From positions 806,001 through 870,000 of the forward strand of contig JBHGNT010000001.1 in NCBI GenBank assembly GCA_043228905.1: a DNA stretch of 64,000 nucleotides, given 5' to 3'. The stretch is from Azolla caroliniana (lineage: Eukaryota; Polypodiophyta). Shown here piece after piece: positions 45,501 through 57,857 of this stretch (position 1 is the stretch's first letter; each line of letters starts with the position of its first letter). The translations under genes were made by a program, and so were the position numbers. Under the pieces are notes generated by a model. It was not told where the DNA came from and searched no databases. It saw only the letters and a list, made by a program, of their open reading frames with translations.

Positions 45501-48424
45501 AGAGAATAACATCCGAAAAAGTTTTGAAATAACTACCACCGAGATTATAATTCCACATATTTGGCAAACCATTTTCTTTAGGGTATAATTCCTTCAAACT
45601 TGGTGCATCAAAAGCATATCCTTCAATCAATCAATCGATGAGATACCATGGTGGCGCCAACTTCTTAGAAATTGTGAATGTCATCAACAACGATCTACTC
45701 ACCCACCTCTATTTTTTATTGTTCATTTGCAAGATGTCCTAGGGAAGCTTGTGCTATGGTTTTTGAATAGTTCAAAATCTTAGTTGGGAATGGATAAATA
45801 TGTACAAGTTTGCTTCCTTTTCTTTTTGTTTTCTCTCCTTGGCAATGTAAAACCCACTTTCAAGAGAATATGAAATGTAACTACTCGACATTATTACAAA
45901 GTTTGGGGGTTGGGAGAGGGTGTCACTAATCCATTGGTTGGGGGTGTTCTTTGTACGTTTTTTCGTCTTTAATTTGGAGTACATAAGACATACATTAAAC
46001 ATGGATATGATGTTGCATGCGTGAAGATTGCGCAACATGTATGGGATAAACATGGGCTTGAGTTAGGTTGGTATATACAATTAGACTGGATTTATTCTTT
46101 AAGCATGTGGGCCATGTTAAACATATGTGAACAAAAGTGGTTCTATCAAAAGATGTGGTTGTGTAAGAGACGTAAACCACATAAAGATATGATAAACACC
46201 ATCATGCATTCTTCAACTCAAACATCACATAAACAAAAGGAATGACACTAGAAACCAAACAATAAACATCATGTACATGAACTCCAATGTCAAAAGTGTG
46301 TATAAATGAAAGAAAATAGGTGTATATAAGACACATAAACACCATGCATACGACTGAACCCATATCCATGGATTCTTCTCTACTCTAAGCATGGCAAAAA
46401 GACGGAGAAAAATGATAAATATTAAAATCGACACTTGATATATTTGTCCACAATCCCTAATAATAAGTGACTCGCAAGAATTTTGGCATACAATATATGC
46501 AATCAAACTAACATGGTCGGACCGACCACAAAATCGCATAAAACATGTGAAGCAATCATTGTTTTCTTCTTAGATTCTAGTCTTTATTGCTACTTGTATT
46601 CTTGTGTCATACCAAATATTGCAATATATTGGGAATATAATCTAATTCTCATTGGTGTAATGCTGACTATATGTTTAGTCATTAAAACATAATGTGTGTG
46701 TTTGTGTGTGTGCGCGCATATATACACGTAGCCAAAACGAGGGTCCCTAACCTTATGGATGAGGTATCAAAGTAGTACCACAACTTCTACGAATTCAATA
46801 GGTCCCATTAAGGGACACCTAACATGTGTTCCACACACGTTGATGTTTTGACACCAAGAATATGCAAAGTCTATTCAAATATGGCTAGATCATTTCATCA
46901 TGTAGCTCCTCATGATTGTGGCAATGTGGTATCCGTCAGTGATCAACACCACTCTTGTTTTGTCAGGTCTCCAAATATAACCTCACCTAAACATAATGCA
47001 GGCCAATTCAATTGATAGACACATGGGAAACATTCTTCGGCCTCGCGGGATTGGACTTACTACATCATAAGGCTTGTGTTTAAGTGTCTTGGAATTTTGT
47101 CTAGGGTTGCACCTTGTTCTTCAAAGATATCTAGTAGTGTGTAACCCTAGAGAGAACTCGAATACAAAGAATTTAGGTTGTGTAGTTAATGTGTTACCTT
47201 GAGCTTTGATACATATGATCATGTGAAATTCACGTGTTGGGATCTCTTAATATATAAGTTTTCCATTAGATGATATGAGAAGTTAATGCTTTGAATTTGT
47301 CAAATATACTTATTGATATAATGATCCCAGTTAATACATTTCGCTATGCTTCATAGAGTACTTTTTTTTCTTAATGTTTGCTAAACACATGGACCAAGTC
47401 TCGATTGAAAGATATGGAATGTGAACAATTAGAACAACGAACAACTTGAGTAAGTTAGGATTTTGCCATAATTAGAGATGGCCTTTATAATGTGGACGTT
47501 TGGTCTTAGAATAATATTTGGATAATGTTGATGTATTAGCTCTTTGAAACAGGTACAATATATAATAACATCCTTCAAGAGAGACAATTATAAATGTGAA
47601 TAATTTGGCATGTGCTAGGTTTTGGTTATAAACCATGTATATTAATATATATGTAAGCATGGACGTTGTTGATAAACTTATTCATAAAATGGTTCAAACG
47701 GTGGGGGACTTTTGGTCCTACTTGAATAGAATAAAATTTTGGAACTCATATGTACGTATATGCCACTACTAGCTCGGGTCAAAGCTTATTGTAAAGTGGG
47801 ATTCAAACCATCGTTCCGAAACATAACATGTATTGTTATCATATATTGGATCATAGTACCGTCAAAATGCATTGTGGGTAGAGAGATTTGTCGCGAGGCA
47901 GGCATCCCATCAAAAGAATTATAGGCGCATATAACAACAAAAGATACATGTCAGGGGTCACCCAAGTTGCTGGCTGGAAACGTCATTCCACGTAATTAAT
48001 GGGGCGAAAGCTCTCTACATTGCATACATATTGCATATAATAGTTTGATGATCCGGAATGATGACCATGTGGTATGTGAGACAATGTACTTACCATTAAT
48101 CAATTATGTGTATTATTTGTATTGTGTGGACAACATTATTAAGTATATGTATGTGTATATGTAGATGTTCATGTACATGTAATAATAATGTAGATGTAGA
48201 TGTAGATGTAGATGTATATGTATATGCAGCTACTGCCAGGAACGTTGAATAATAATAATAACTATATATTACTATTATTATTATAATGCCGTACTAGAAG
48301 ACTCCAAATATAATAGTAATAATAATAATATCTTCGATACGAAGATAATATTGTTATTATAAATAAATATGTCGTTGTAAGTGTAACGTCGATTCAGCTA
48401 AGCTCCACTCTTACTCATATTTGT

Positions 48425-48447
48425 ATATATATATATATATATATATA
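48425..48447. repeat. (TA)n microsatellite upstream of the bHLH gene
   Basis: Uninterrupted TA tract about 170 bp before the start codon; could overlap the core promoter. Confidence 0.85.
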
Positions 48448-48608
48448 ATAGTTCCTGAGTTCGTTATTTATAAATATATGTCATTGTTAAGTGTCTCAAC
48501 ACGGGGGTCACTACAACTATACCTATATATTATAGTTCATTACTCCCATACAAATTCCATTAGTGAAGATAACAAATAAATATCTTATATATATTGTTAA
48601 ATCATCCC

Positions 48609-49331
48609 ATGGAACATTCTTGGAATCCTAAGTCTTTTCCTCCTCCTACCAATGACCATCATGATGCAACAATATTGATGAATGGATTAGTGAATCCATG
48701 GCTATTTAATTATCCGTTAATCATGACCCAGCATTATGATGGGACTATAGGTAATTGTGATAATGCCCTCGTCATGGACGAGATGGATGACAACATAATG
48801 AATTACAACCATCCTCTGACGATCCCAAATGCAAATGGATTGGCAATGAATGGAAGGCTAGTGGATGATGATGAGGCGGTAATGGGGATGGGTAATGATG
48901 GGAAGATCATTGGATTGGCCGACAATTATAATTTCGGTTATCCGGAACATCCTGTGGAGGGGGAGCTATTAATGATGATGGATTATTCATGTGATGATGC
49001 GAGGATAATCAGTAACTCTAATTTGGGTGGATATACGACGATTACTACTGCTACTAATAATAACAATCCTGAGCATGTGAATAAGAAGAATCATGAGAAG
49101 GAGGAGGAGGAGGAGGTGAGGGCGGGTAACAGTAAAGTGGTTCCCCAAGACCAAGATGATGGGGGTGAGAGCAATAATAGTTTATGGGGCAATATGAGGA
49201 GGAGGAGGAGGAATGCTAGTAATGAGAGTGGTGGAATGAAGGCGGATGATGAAAAGAGAAGAATGAGGGTGAGGGATGATCACAAATGTAAGAAGAGTGG
49301 GAGGAGGAAGGTGGAGAGTGTGGGGGGGGTC

Positions 49332-49362
<31 letters not shown>

Positions 49363-49443
49363 CTTCTGCTTCTGCTGCTTCTGCTGCTGCTGCTGCTGGG
49401 ATGATGATGATGATGGGTAGGAGGAGGAGGGCCCGTAATAACT

Positions 49444-49488
<45 letters not shown>

Positions 49489-51662
49489 GTGGTGGTGGTG
49501 GTGGTGGTAGTAGTAGTAGTAATAGTAGTAGCATTAGCAGTAGTAACGATAAGAAGACGAAGACAGAGGAGGAGGAGGAGGAGGAGGAGGAGGAGGAAGC
49601 AGCAGCAGCAGCAGCGATGATTAGGAGGAAGAAGCGTGCAAGTGAAGGAGGAGGAGGAGGAGGAGGAGGAGGAGCGGCAGCGATGGCGGAGGCGGAGGCG
49701 GAGGCGCTGCGGCGCCGCTCTTCTGGTTCAGGTTTAGGTGGTTCAGGTGGTTCAGAGGATTCAGGGAGGGTGATCCACGTCCGAGCCCGCAGAGGAGAGG
49801 CGACAGACAGCCACAGTGTGTCAGAGCGGGTAAACCAAACCCCCCCCCCCAAAAAAAAAAAACTGAGCTGTCTCAAGAGAAATCGATTATTAGAGACAGA
49901 GAGAGAAGAGAGAGTAGTCGCTATTTTCTCTGTGTTTGTTTTTTCTCCTCCCTCCCCTATTTTCTCTGCTTCCTGTTCATATCTGTGTCTTCTTCTTTTA
50001 ACTATGTATATACATATCGATAACCAACAACCATATGTATACATATAGGATAGGATGATATACATACATATATGTAAGTAACTATAGATTTATCGATATC
50101 TACATAGATATAAATACATACATGTGGATATGTATCAGTAGTATATATATACATATTGATATACATATACATATAAAACTAACTAACTAACTAACGAACC
50201 AGCCCAACCCGCCCTTCCTTTCTCCCCCATTCTACTGGTTGCCGGTTGGAACTTGGGCCTCCCACACTAACTAGCTAGCATAACATATTATTGAACGCAC
50301 ACATCCTCATCTTTCCTACTTGCATGTAGAAACCATGGTCCAAACCTTCCCTCGATACGCGCGCGTGTGTGTTTGGATCGAAACTCAACTCCTTGTCCAC
50401 ACCATCTTACAACCAGACCCGTGAAACCCTCTTCAACAGACCGAAAGAGCCGACAAATGTTGCACTTGCTCTTAGAAACGTGCACGGATTGCACTCGCCC
50501 TTTCCTTGTTCATCAAATTGTGACTATACTATACATCCCGTCATAAATAACACTTTTTAAGTAAATGTGGTTTCTAGCTTTCGACCTTCTTGTAATGTTA
50601 CAATTTTAAAAGCTAAATGTATATGTTTTCAGCTTAGACGTGAGCGAATCAATACGCGCATGAAACTCCTCCAAGAACTCATCCCAAATTGCGAGAATGT
50701 AATCATTATACTCTTTGTATATGTATATTCGCTTGGTTAGTTAGTAAATCCTATTAAATGTCGATTAATTTTATGATGATGTCATTAATCCAACTAGTTG
50801 GGCAAAGCTGCAATTTTGGAAGAGATAATCAACTATGTGAAATCTTTGCAACAACAAATTGAATTTCTATCGATGAAGCTCGCTGCAACAAGCCCTACTA
50901 ACATCATCCGTGAGCTCCAATCTGACCAGGTAATAATTTTATATATCAACACTAATTGAAATATTATCATACATGTAACATTCCTTCCTTAACATTGCAC
51001 TTAATAATTAGAATTAGGTTTATAACAATGTAAAGTTTTAAAGGGTGATGTAGTTGCCTTTTCTAATATAACTTGGTAGGGTGATGCCATTGCCTTCACT
51101 AGCAATGCACTCCAAAAAATGTCAATGTTGTAAAGCACTAGTATTGATATAATTATAATCCGTTGTAAACTTTGCACACTGATTATTGAAGATTACAAGC
51201 ATCAACAACATTGGCTGTATTGGTTTACACTCATTAGAAAGCGATGTGCCATCATTTCCACTCACTCACTCTCTTTTTCTAGTGAAAGTGATAGCAAAAT
51301 ACTTTCTAATAAGAATAATTCACATAAATAAATAAGTACATAATCATAAAAGTAAATAGTACATTTACAATTTAAGACGTATGAATGAAAAGAAGATTAT
51401 ATGTTGTGTATGCATGACATGCATATTTGGTTTCTTTTTTTGGTTCTAAATTGGGAAATATATCTGTAAACAACCAAATCATTCAATGTTAGGAAGACAT
51501 TGATGAACAAGGATTAACTTATTGTATAACAATTACTTCATTTTTTTCACACATGTACAATCAATCCTCATTACTTTTATCGTTGGTTTTTTGCAGAACT
51601 GGATATATTTTGTTGAGCCAAGGGTCACCTTAGGGAAGATGGAGAATCCTTGCATGACATAA
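48609..51662 (+). CDS. bHLH transcription factor (plant subfamily XII-like, BEE/CIB/HBI1 type) with expanded homopolymers
   Basis: Exons 48609-49829, 50633-50698, 50798-50929, 51597-51662; all phase 0, about 494 aa. The start [10 protein letters not shown] is the first ATG in frame. The bHLH spans exons 1-3: [20 protein letters not shown], then [20 protein letters not shown], then [20 protein letters not shown] and EFLSMKLAA. His, Glu and Arg at the H-x3-E-x3-R positions predict E-box/G-box binding; the helix-loop-helix should dimerise. Family members regulate growth in response to light and brassinosteroid; the role here is not shown. Residues about 240-370 hold runs of Asn (10 and 14), Gly, Ser, Glu and Ala encoded by pure triplets. 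The tail after the bHLH is short ([21 protein letters not shown]). Confidence 0.9.
49331..49700 (+). repeat. Cluster of coding trinucleotide repeats in bHLH exon 1
   Basis: (AAT)n at 49331-49360 and again about 49447-49486, (GCT)n at 49362-49400, (GGT)n/(AGT)n at 49487-49545, (GAG)n at 49566-49598, (GCA)n about 49598-49616, (GGA)n at 49645-49675. All stay in frame. Confidence 0.93.
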
Positions 51663-54600
51663 CTTGGTAGACAATTATGTGATCTTTATTTGTGCGCTTT
51701 GATTAAATCACTTTGACTACAAGAAACCGAGTACATTGTACCCTTACTGAATACGTTAAATTTCATTGTACCCTGCCTGAGTACATTTCCTTTACCCATG
51801 GGCCATGATTAATATGTTGCTACACTAGATATTTAGTGCACTCTCGGTTTTTCTAGGCAAGTGAGAAAGTTGTAAATAACATGATTTCATGCAAGGTAAG
51901 AACCTTTTTCCTCAAGGTGAAAAGTAAATGTAGCTCATGCATAAGTCTACATCAATCTAACACATTCTTTTTGAGAATATCTATTGATGATAAGAAAACT
52001 TGCCATCATATATTGAACTACATTTTAAGAGAAGAAAATATTATGAAATTGTCTAAATTTATAAGACACGAATACAAAGTGTTTCGTGATGCGATCTTTT
52101 GGCTAGATGGAATGTTGCATCAACTAAGTATTACTAGTATTTAAGGAGCATATGTCTAGATCTAATTTGTAATGCCATATTTTTTAGGGTGCATTCTCTC
52201 AAACTATAGTATTTTATGAATTTTATGAGAGTTCCAAAGCTCCGGCCCCAAGACAGGGGCACAGGGGAAATATATCCCTCCATAATTCCTTCATTGGAAA
52301 CCTCCTTCAACGTGAAGAGCAAGCGAAGTCAATGGTCTAGATGCATGCATGTTGTCGTCGAGGCACACTAAATGCCCTTGAACCTGCAATCAAGCCTACT
52401 ACTAAACAGAGCTAAGCCTCCACATTCACTTGGTGACCCACGAAATGCCCCATGTTTTTTTACTCACCTAACATTCTGCCCCGCCGAAAGAAGAAGGCAA
52501 AGAAGGGAGTACCCCACAATAATAGGGAGGAGGGAACATCATGTTCCCAAACTACCCCTCTCTTTCCAATGAAAATCAGTAAGTAATCATATATGTACAT
52601 ATTAAGAACCCATGTCCTAGACTTTGCTCAGCTACCCCCCTAAAAAAATTTAATAGACACATGCACGCATTAGAACACATCCACACACCCACATCCACAC
52701 ACAACCACCCCCAAACTCATACACATAAAATAAAATTCCAATAGCACTTACACATTGTTTTGACTCTTGAGCATTTCAATTTTCAACAAACACAACATCG
52801 ATTTTAGGTGTTTTAAAAGTGACATTAATTATGTGAAGTGATGGAATTCAATGTAAAAAAGACAGTGGAGTATGCACTCTTTGAATATCACAATCTTTTT
52901 GAAAGTCGCTTGTTTTGAGCATTCCGGCCATAACGACATCCGATTAAGACCTTTCAACATGATTTATGTTATACGTTATTGTGAGTATGCAAGTAGCTCA
53001 TGGAATCTCTATGCATCAACAAAACACATTTCCCCCTATTTTCATTTGGTGATTTCAACCGATTATTATTGGTTTGACTATAAATCAATCGAGTAATTCC
53101 CTAAAGTTTGTCGTATCTACTAAGTATGCATTCCATTGTATGCAATATGCAACTGATAGGGCAAAGCGTTGAAATATTTAACCCTTCTATTTGGTGCAAA
53201 CAAATAAAACTAGTTATTGTCTGTTAATTCTGGAAGGAAAACATAATATGTATCAGGAAAAAAAGACTTATATATAGTGTTCTTGTTAAACTGGCAACAC
53301 TTTTGGGAGGAGACGTTTATATACTACCATTCTCCCAATGGCCATGTATGAAATGCAATCAAGGTGCATTCAACTAACATGGATAAATTTCTTCAACATT
53401 TGGGTACAAATAGTTGGAGCTTTTTCAACTAGACGCTTAGGTGTCTAGACAAGGTGAACTTACAAGTTACGCTCATAGCCCCTTTTGTGTTGACTTTTGG
53501 GTTTCCTCGTAAGGTAAAAGCACTTGGAAAGAAGATAGTTTAATGAAGGGTGGTAAGGTTACCGTCAACCGTGAAACACATCCACATCCTCATAAAAACC
53601 AATTAAATAACAATAAAAAAATAAAGGATTTTTGTTAAAATATGCTATTTATCCGCAATATATATATATGCTTCGTCATAATTGAGGCGTCCAATCAAAC
53701 GAAACATTAGTATGAAGATTGGTCAAGAGATGATTTTTTGCTAAAATTTCGATAGTCAGTTGTCCACGTCCATTTAATTAGAGAGTAAGTGTGTCTTGAT
53801 TGCAATAATCAAAGTTGAACTTGCAAATAGCCTACATTTGCATATTAGTCTACTTTTCTCCATATTTTTTGAATAGAAACACAAACCTTCATAACACTGG
53901 CCTTAATTTGGGTGGGTGAGTATATCAATCTAAAACTATCTTTCTCGTTTTTTGCTCTCACTAATTTTCATACGAAAAAAACATTAGAAGACAACGAATG
54001 AGGTTTAGGGTAATAACGATAACCACTATTTTTTATCTTTCGCTCCTCATTGGGAGCTAGATTTGGTGAATTTGGTGATCGGTTGCAATGATTGAGACAT
54101 AGATGACTACGATGCTTATTGGGTGGGGTCTCTTAATGGATGTGCACAACACAATATATTCCCCTCTTGCTTATCATCACACTATAAAACCATAGTAGAC
54201 AATGGGATAAAAAATTTAAACAACTGCCTTTTTTTTAGTTTTGCTCCTAACTGAATGCGAGACTTAGTGATAGCTTATTGCAATCGAGAAGTAGATGGCT
54301 ACAATGCTAATATTGAATCGTTTGTTTGCGGGATCAATGCTGTTTAGGGCTCCCATAAAGGGATTATACTTTCAAATGCAAAGTTCTCGTTATAATGAGC
54401 ATTGAGGAGCCTATAAAATAGACTTTAGATGGGAAGGCAAGAATGCACACATTTGGAGAGAAGATATGCATAAATACACTACATATACATATGTATGTAC
54501 ATGCATACACTTCGAGAATAATAAAATCCAAGGGTAGGAGGGTTATTATAGAAGGGGTAGGTAGGTAGAAGGGGCATCTCTACATGGTCAGTAACAAATG

Positions 54601-54668
54601 CAGTGAAAAACAAATACATATTATGTGCACACACACAGACACAAAGACCGCGACGGGGGAGGACGGTG
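51663..54668. other. Intergenic, no gene seen
   Basis: 3 kb of AT-rich DNA between the bHLH gene and the coiled-coil gene leader. No motif-bearing frame. The first part is bHLH 3'UTR; the last part is probably promoter. Confidence 0.5.
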
Positions 54669-54799
54669 ATGGAGACGGGACCCCTCTCCTCTACAGCCAA
54701 GCGGAAGCATCTCCACGGCAGTCGTGGTGACCTAAATCTTAAACTCGAAACCCTAGAAACAACAAATTCTCGAATCCTTAAACCCAGACCCAGACCCCG

Positions 54800-54834
<35 letters not shown>

Positions 54835-54839
54835 GCTAA
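54669..54839 (+). promoter_or_regulatory. Possible 56-codon uORF and telobox-rich leader of the coiled-coil gene
   Basis: An ATG at 54669 opens a frame ending at TAA 54837, in the same frame as the main ATG at 54909 but separated from it by two stops. It ends in an NQNQ run from a CAGAAC hexamer repeat (about 54798-54833). Teloboxes (AAACCCTAA, AACCCTAAACCC) at about 54835-54880 are frequent in plant 5' regions of growth-related genes. Whether the transcript includes this stretch is unknown. Confidence 0.35.
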
Positions 54840-54908
54840 ACCCTAAGTCTGAAATCCGTACCTGAACCCTAAACCCTGGAAAACGGTAGAGCCCTGAACC
54901 CTACTCTC

Positions 54909-57857
54909 ATGCCTCCAGAAAGTAATGAGCCAGACGAGGAATCAATAAACCCTGAAGCCCAGACCTATACTATTCCAATGGCGTCCTGGTCCTGGTCCTC
55001 ATCCCATGGTGGTGAGGACACGCTGATGTCATCATTGACAAAAGAACACACGGGAATCCTGCAGATCCGGCAGGCCCCATCACCGTTACCACCATCACCT
55101 TCATCTGTAGCCAGCTCTAACGTAAATTCCTGCAGAGTCACTCGAGTAATTGGAGGACGAAAGATTAGGGGAGACCCTTTTTCCCAATTATCAAGGTCTG
55201 GGCACCTTTTCCGCCGTCACCATCGCCACCACTTCAAACGTCCGTTTCACACCTCGTCTCGAGGCTTAATCCAAGGTGGCAACAGAGGCGGAGGTGGTAT
55301 CACCACTGGCCCTTCCACCCCAGTGCCAAGCTGGAAAGCTCGCGAGATCCCTATGGAGTGGAACACTCGAAAGCAAATGCGGATGCACAATCAAAGTCAA
55401 AGCCAAATGCAAATGAAAAAGCAAAATGAAGTGCAAATGCAACATGAGTTGCAAAACCAAATGCAGATACAATATGACTTGGAAAATCAAGTGCAACATG
55501 ATATGAGAAATCAGGTGCAAAAGCAAAAACAAAAGCATTTGAATACATCGAAGGTTGTCTCAGTACGGCGATTGGCAGCCTCTCTTTGGGAGAGCTCCAT
55601 TACCTCTCCTCGCAGCTTTTCGCCCAGTACATTATCACGATCCTCTAATATAGATCATCATCACCCCCAGGTTTGTAAGTCTTCACATTTATTCATCTTC
55701 GCTGTAATTTGTAAACCTACCATTAGGAATGAAAACAAAATGCTCATCAGGAATATAATCTATAAAAAGCTGACCAAGAATATAACATATATCCATGTTA
55801 ACATATATTTAAAATGTATAAACCCAGATCTGTACTTGGAAATTTGTTGGATTTTAATGCCTTGTCTTATTACAAATACGTTTGTTCAATACTCCTAAGA
55901 TTTAGGTATTGAGATGACAAGAATTTCATGTATTAATCCTGGTTGATGGTATCAATGAGCTCCTTGAGGTTCTTTTTTTGCTGAAGATCTATAGCGTTTG
56001 GTTTCTTCCTGTTTCAATCTATGGTGTCATTAAGTGTTATCAATGTAACTATGCTTTGGAATGACATTATTGCATGTATTAATGCATATATCCTCGTTGA
56101 TAACTCATTGAGAATGTATAAATCCTCTTCAATGCTCATAGAGTATTGATAAATTTTCTTCTAATACCTATTAATTATCCAAAAATCCTTGTCTGTTGCC
56201 AAAGTCTTGACAGTTAACTTCGAGTCACTAATGTCAGAGATCTACTATTGTCCAGAGGTAAGTTGACAGGATAATAAAAACAACAAAAGGCAGAGAATCA
56301 TGATGGGGTTTATTTGTGTTCCATATGGAAATTTTGCCTTTCAATCAATCTTTGCTGTTACCTTTTTTATTGGCCGTCAATCTTTGTACGCATTACGATG
56401 ATGTTTTGTTTCAGAAAAATGCGGCCCGAAAAGTTTTTTCTACGTCAACAATGGCAAATGTGATGGCCAGTGGTGTGACAGAATACACTTCTTCAAAGCC
56501 TGACCTAAAGGAGTTTCATCTCCTGGAATTCTCAGAGGAACAATCTGCATTGAGTACACATTTGGTAAATATCTTACAATCTGAGCTCTCTCAAGCTCGG
56601 TCTCAATTACAAATGTTAACGCTGAATGAAAAAGTACGTTGTAAGGCTGTTGAGAACTTAGCCCAAAAATTGGCGATAGAGAGAGCTCGACGGCGAGAGA
56701 AAGAAGAAGAAAGTATTAAAATCGCCGTACAATCAATCAAACAAGAGCTTGAAGAAGAAAAGAAGTCGACCCAAAAGCTCAAGTTGCAGCTCCACAACAA
56801 TACGGTAGAGAAAGAGCTTTGGGAATGTAAGAGAAGGTTGAATAAAGCTCTGGAAGAACTTGAGAAAGAGATCAAGGCTCGGCGACTGATGGAAGATGTG
56901 TGCGATGAATTAGCAAGGGAGATAAGTGATGACAAAGAAAGGGTAGAAGAGTTGAAACGTGAGTCGATGAAAATGAGGGGAGAGGTGGAAGAAGAGAGAA
57001 AAATGCTTCAATTAGCAGATATCTGGAGGGAAGAACGTGTGCAAATGAAGCTTACTGATGCAAAACTAGAGATGGAAGTGAAGACGTTGGCTCTGGATAA
57101 GTTAAGAAGCGATGTGGAGGCCTTTTTCATGAAAGCTAAACGTAGAGTTGATGAGAAGGTGAAACCTTCTGTAATCGGATCTGGCGATGGTCGACCATCT
57201 CCTTACATTAGCAGTGATTTGCATGATTTAGCTGTTTTCCAAGGTTTGGCCAGACACTTTCAGCCAGGTGACAATTCAAGAATGGTTAATCCTGTTCAGA
57301 AATCTACTGATTCAGCTCACGACCATGAGCTAATTAAGGAAAACAATCAGAGGGGCTGCAACATTGAAGATTCAGAGCTTGACCTTGAAGAAGCATTTGA
57401 CGATGATGATTTGCATTCAATTGAATTGAATAAGGATCGACACTTGAAATGGACACACATTCCTTTCCATCATTTCCATCAATGTGAATATGAGTACAGA
57501 GGAGAAGATTTTATCGATCAAAGAGCTTTGCTTCCAAATGGACATGTTAACTCGGAACAAAATGAAGGTGAAAGAGGAACTAGGGAACTCCGAGATTATT
57601 CATGTTGGATTGAATGCACTGCCAATGAAAGTGAGAAAATGAGAGATTGGAGTCTGAAGGAACATAATGAGAGAAGTATTAAATCATGGCAAAACATGGA
57701 GCAGCATACGAGTTCACTTAACCCAAATGTGAAAGCAAGAAATATGACCAAGGCTTACAGGCGTGCTTCTCTTTATGAGGACACCAATGACAACCTGTTG
57801 ATTGTTCGTGATCCTTTGCATATAATTTCTAGTCCAGTGCGGCAATGGAATCATTGA
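54909..57857 (+). CDS. Plant coiled-coil protein, At5g41620-like (USO1-like / BRANCHLESS TRICHOME-related family)
   Basis: Exons 54909-55670 and 56415-57857 (CAG|gtttgt ... ttgtttcag|AAA), phase 0, about 734 aa. Exon 1 encodes a basic N-terminus (RVIGGRKIRGDPFSQL), a Gln/Met/Asn-rich repeat and the family motif VVSVRRLAASLWE. Exon 2 encodes a long coiled coil (about residues 300-490) with family-typical CDELAREISDDKERVEELKR, EVEEERKMLQLADIWREERV and QMKLTDAKLEMEVK blocks, then an acidic C-terminal region. Members are annotated only as coiled-coil or USO1-like; some relatives act in cell-shape control through the cytoskeleton. Function here is not known. The Q/M-rich repeat comes from a degenerate caaatgcaaatg pattern. 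Confidence 0.86.

Larger units (their letters stand above)
41625..48608. other. Long AT-rich intergenic region, no gene seen
   Basis: Nearly 7 kb without a supportable gene. Frames are short, with no recognisable motif. Visible features are GA microsatellites at 42241-42264 and 42532-42561, a C-run at 44520-44529, and TA/AAT/GATGTA simple repeats at 48180-48450 just upstream of the bHLH gene. Confidence 0.5.

Noticed and set aside
49280-50065. 261-codon antisense frame opposite the bHLH gene
   Set aside because: Poly-Leu, Pro, Ser and Ala runs are the complements of the sense triplet repeats; no independent coding signal.
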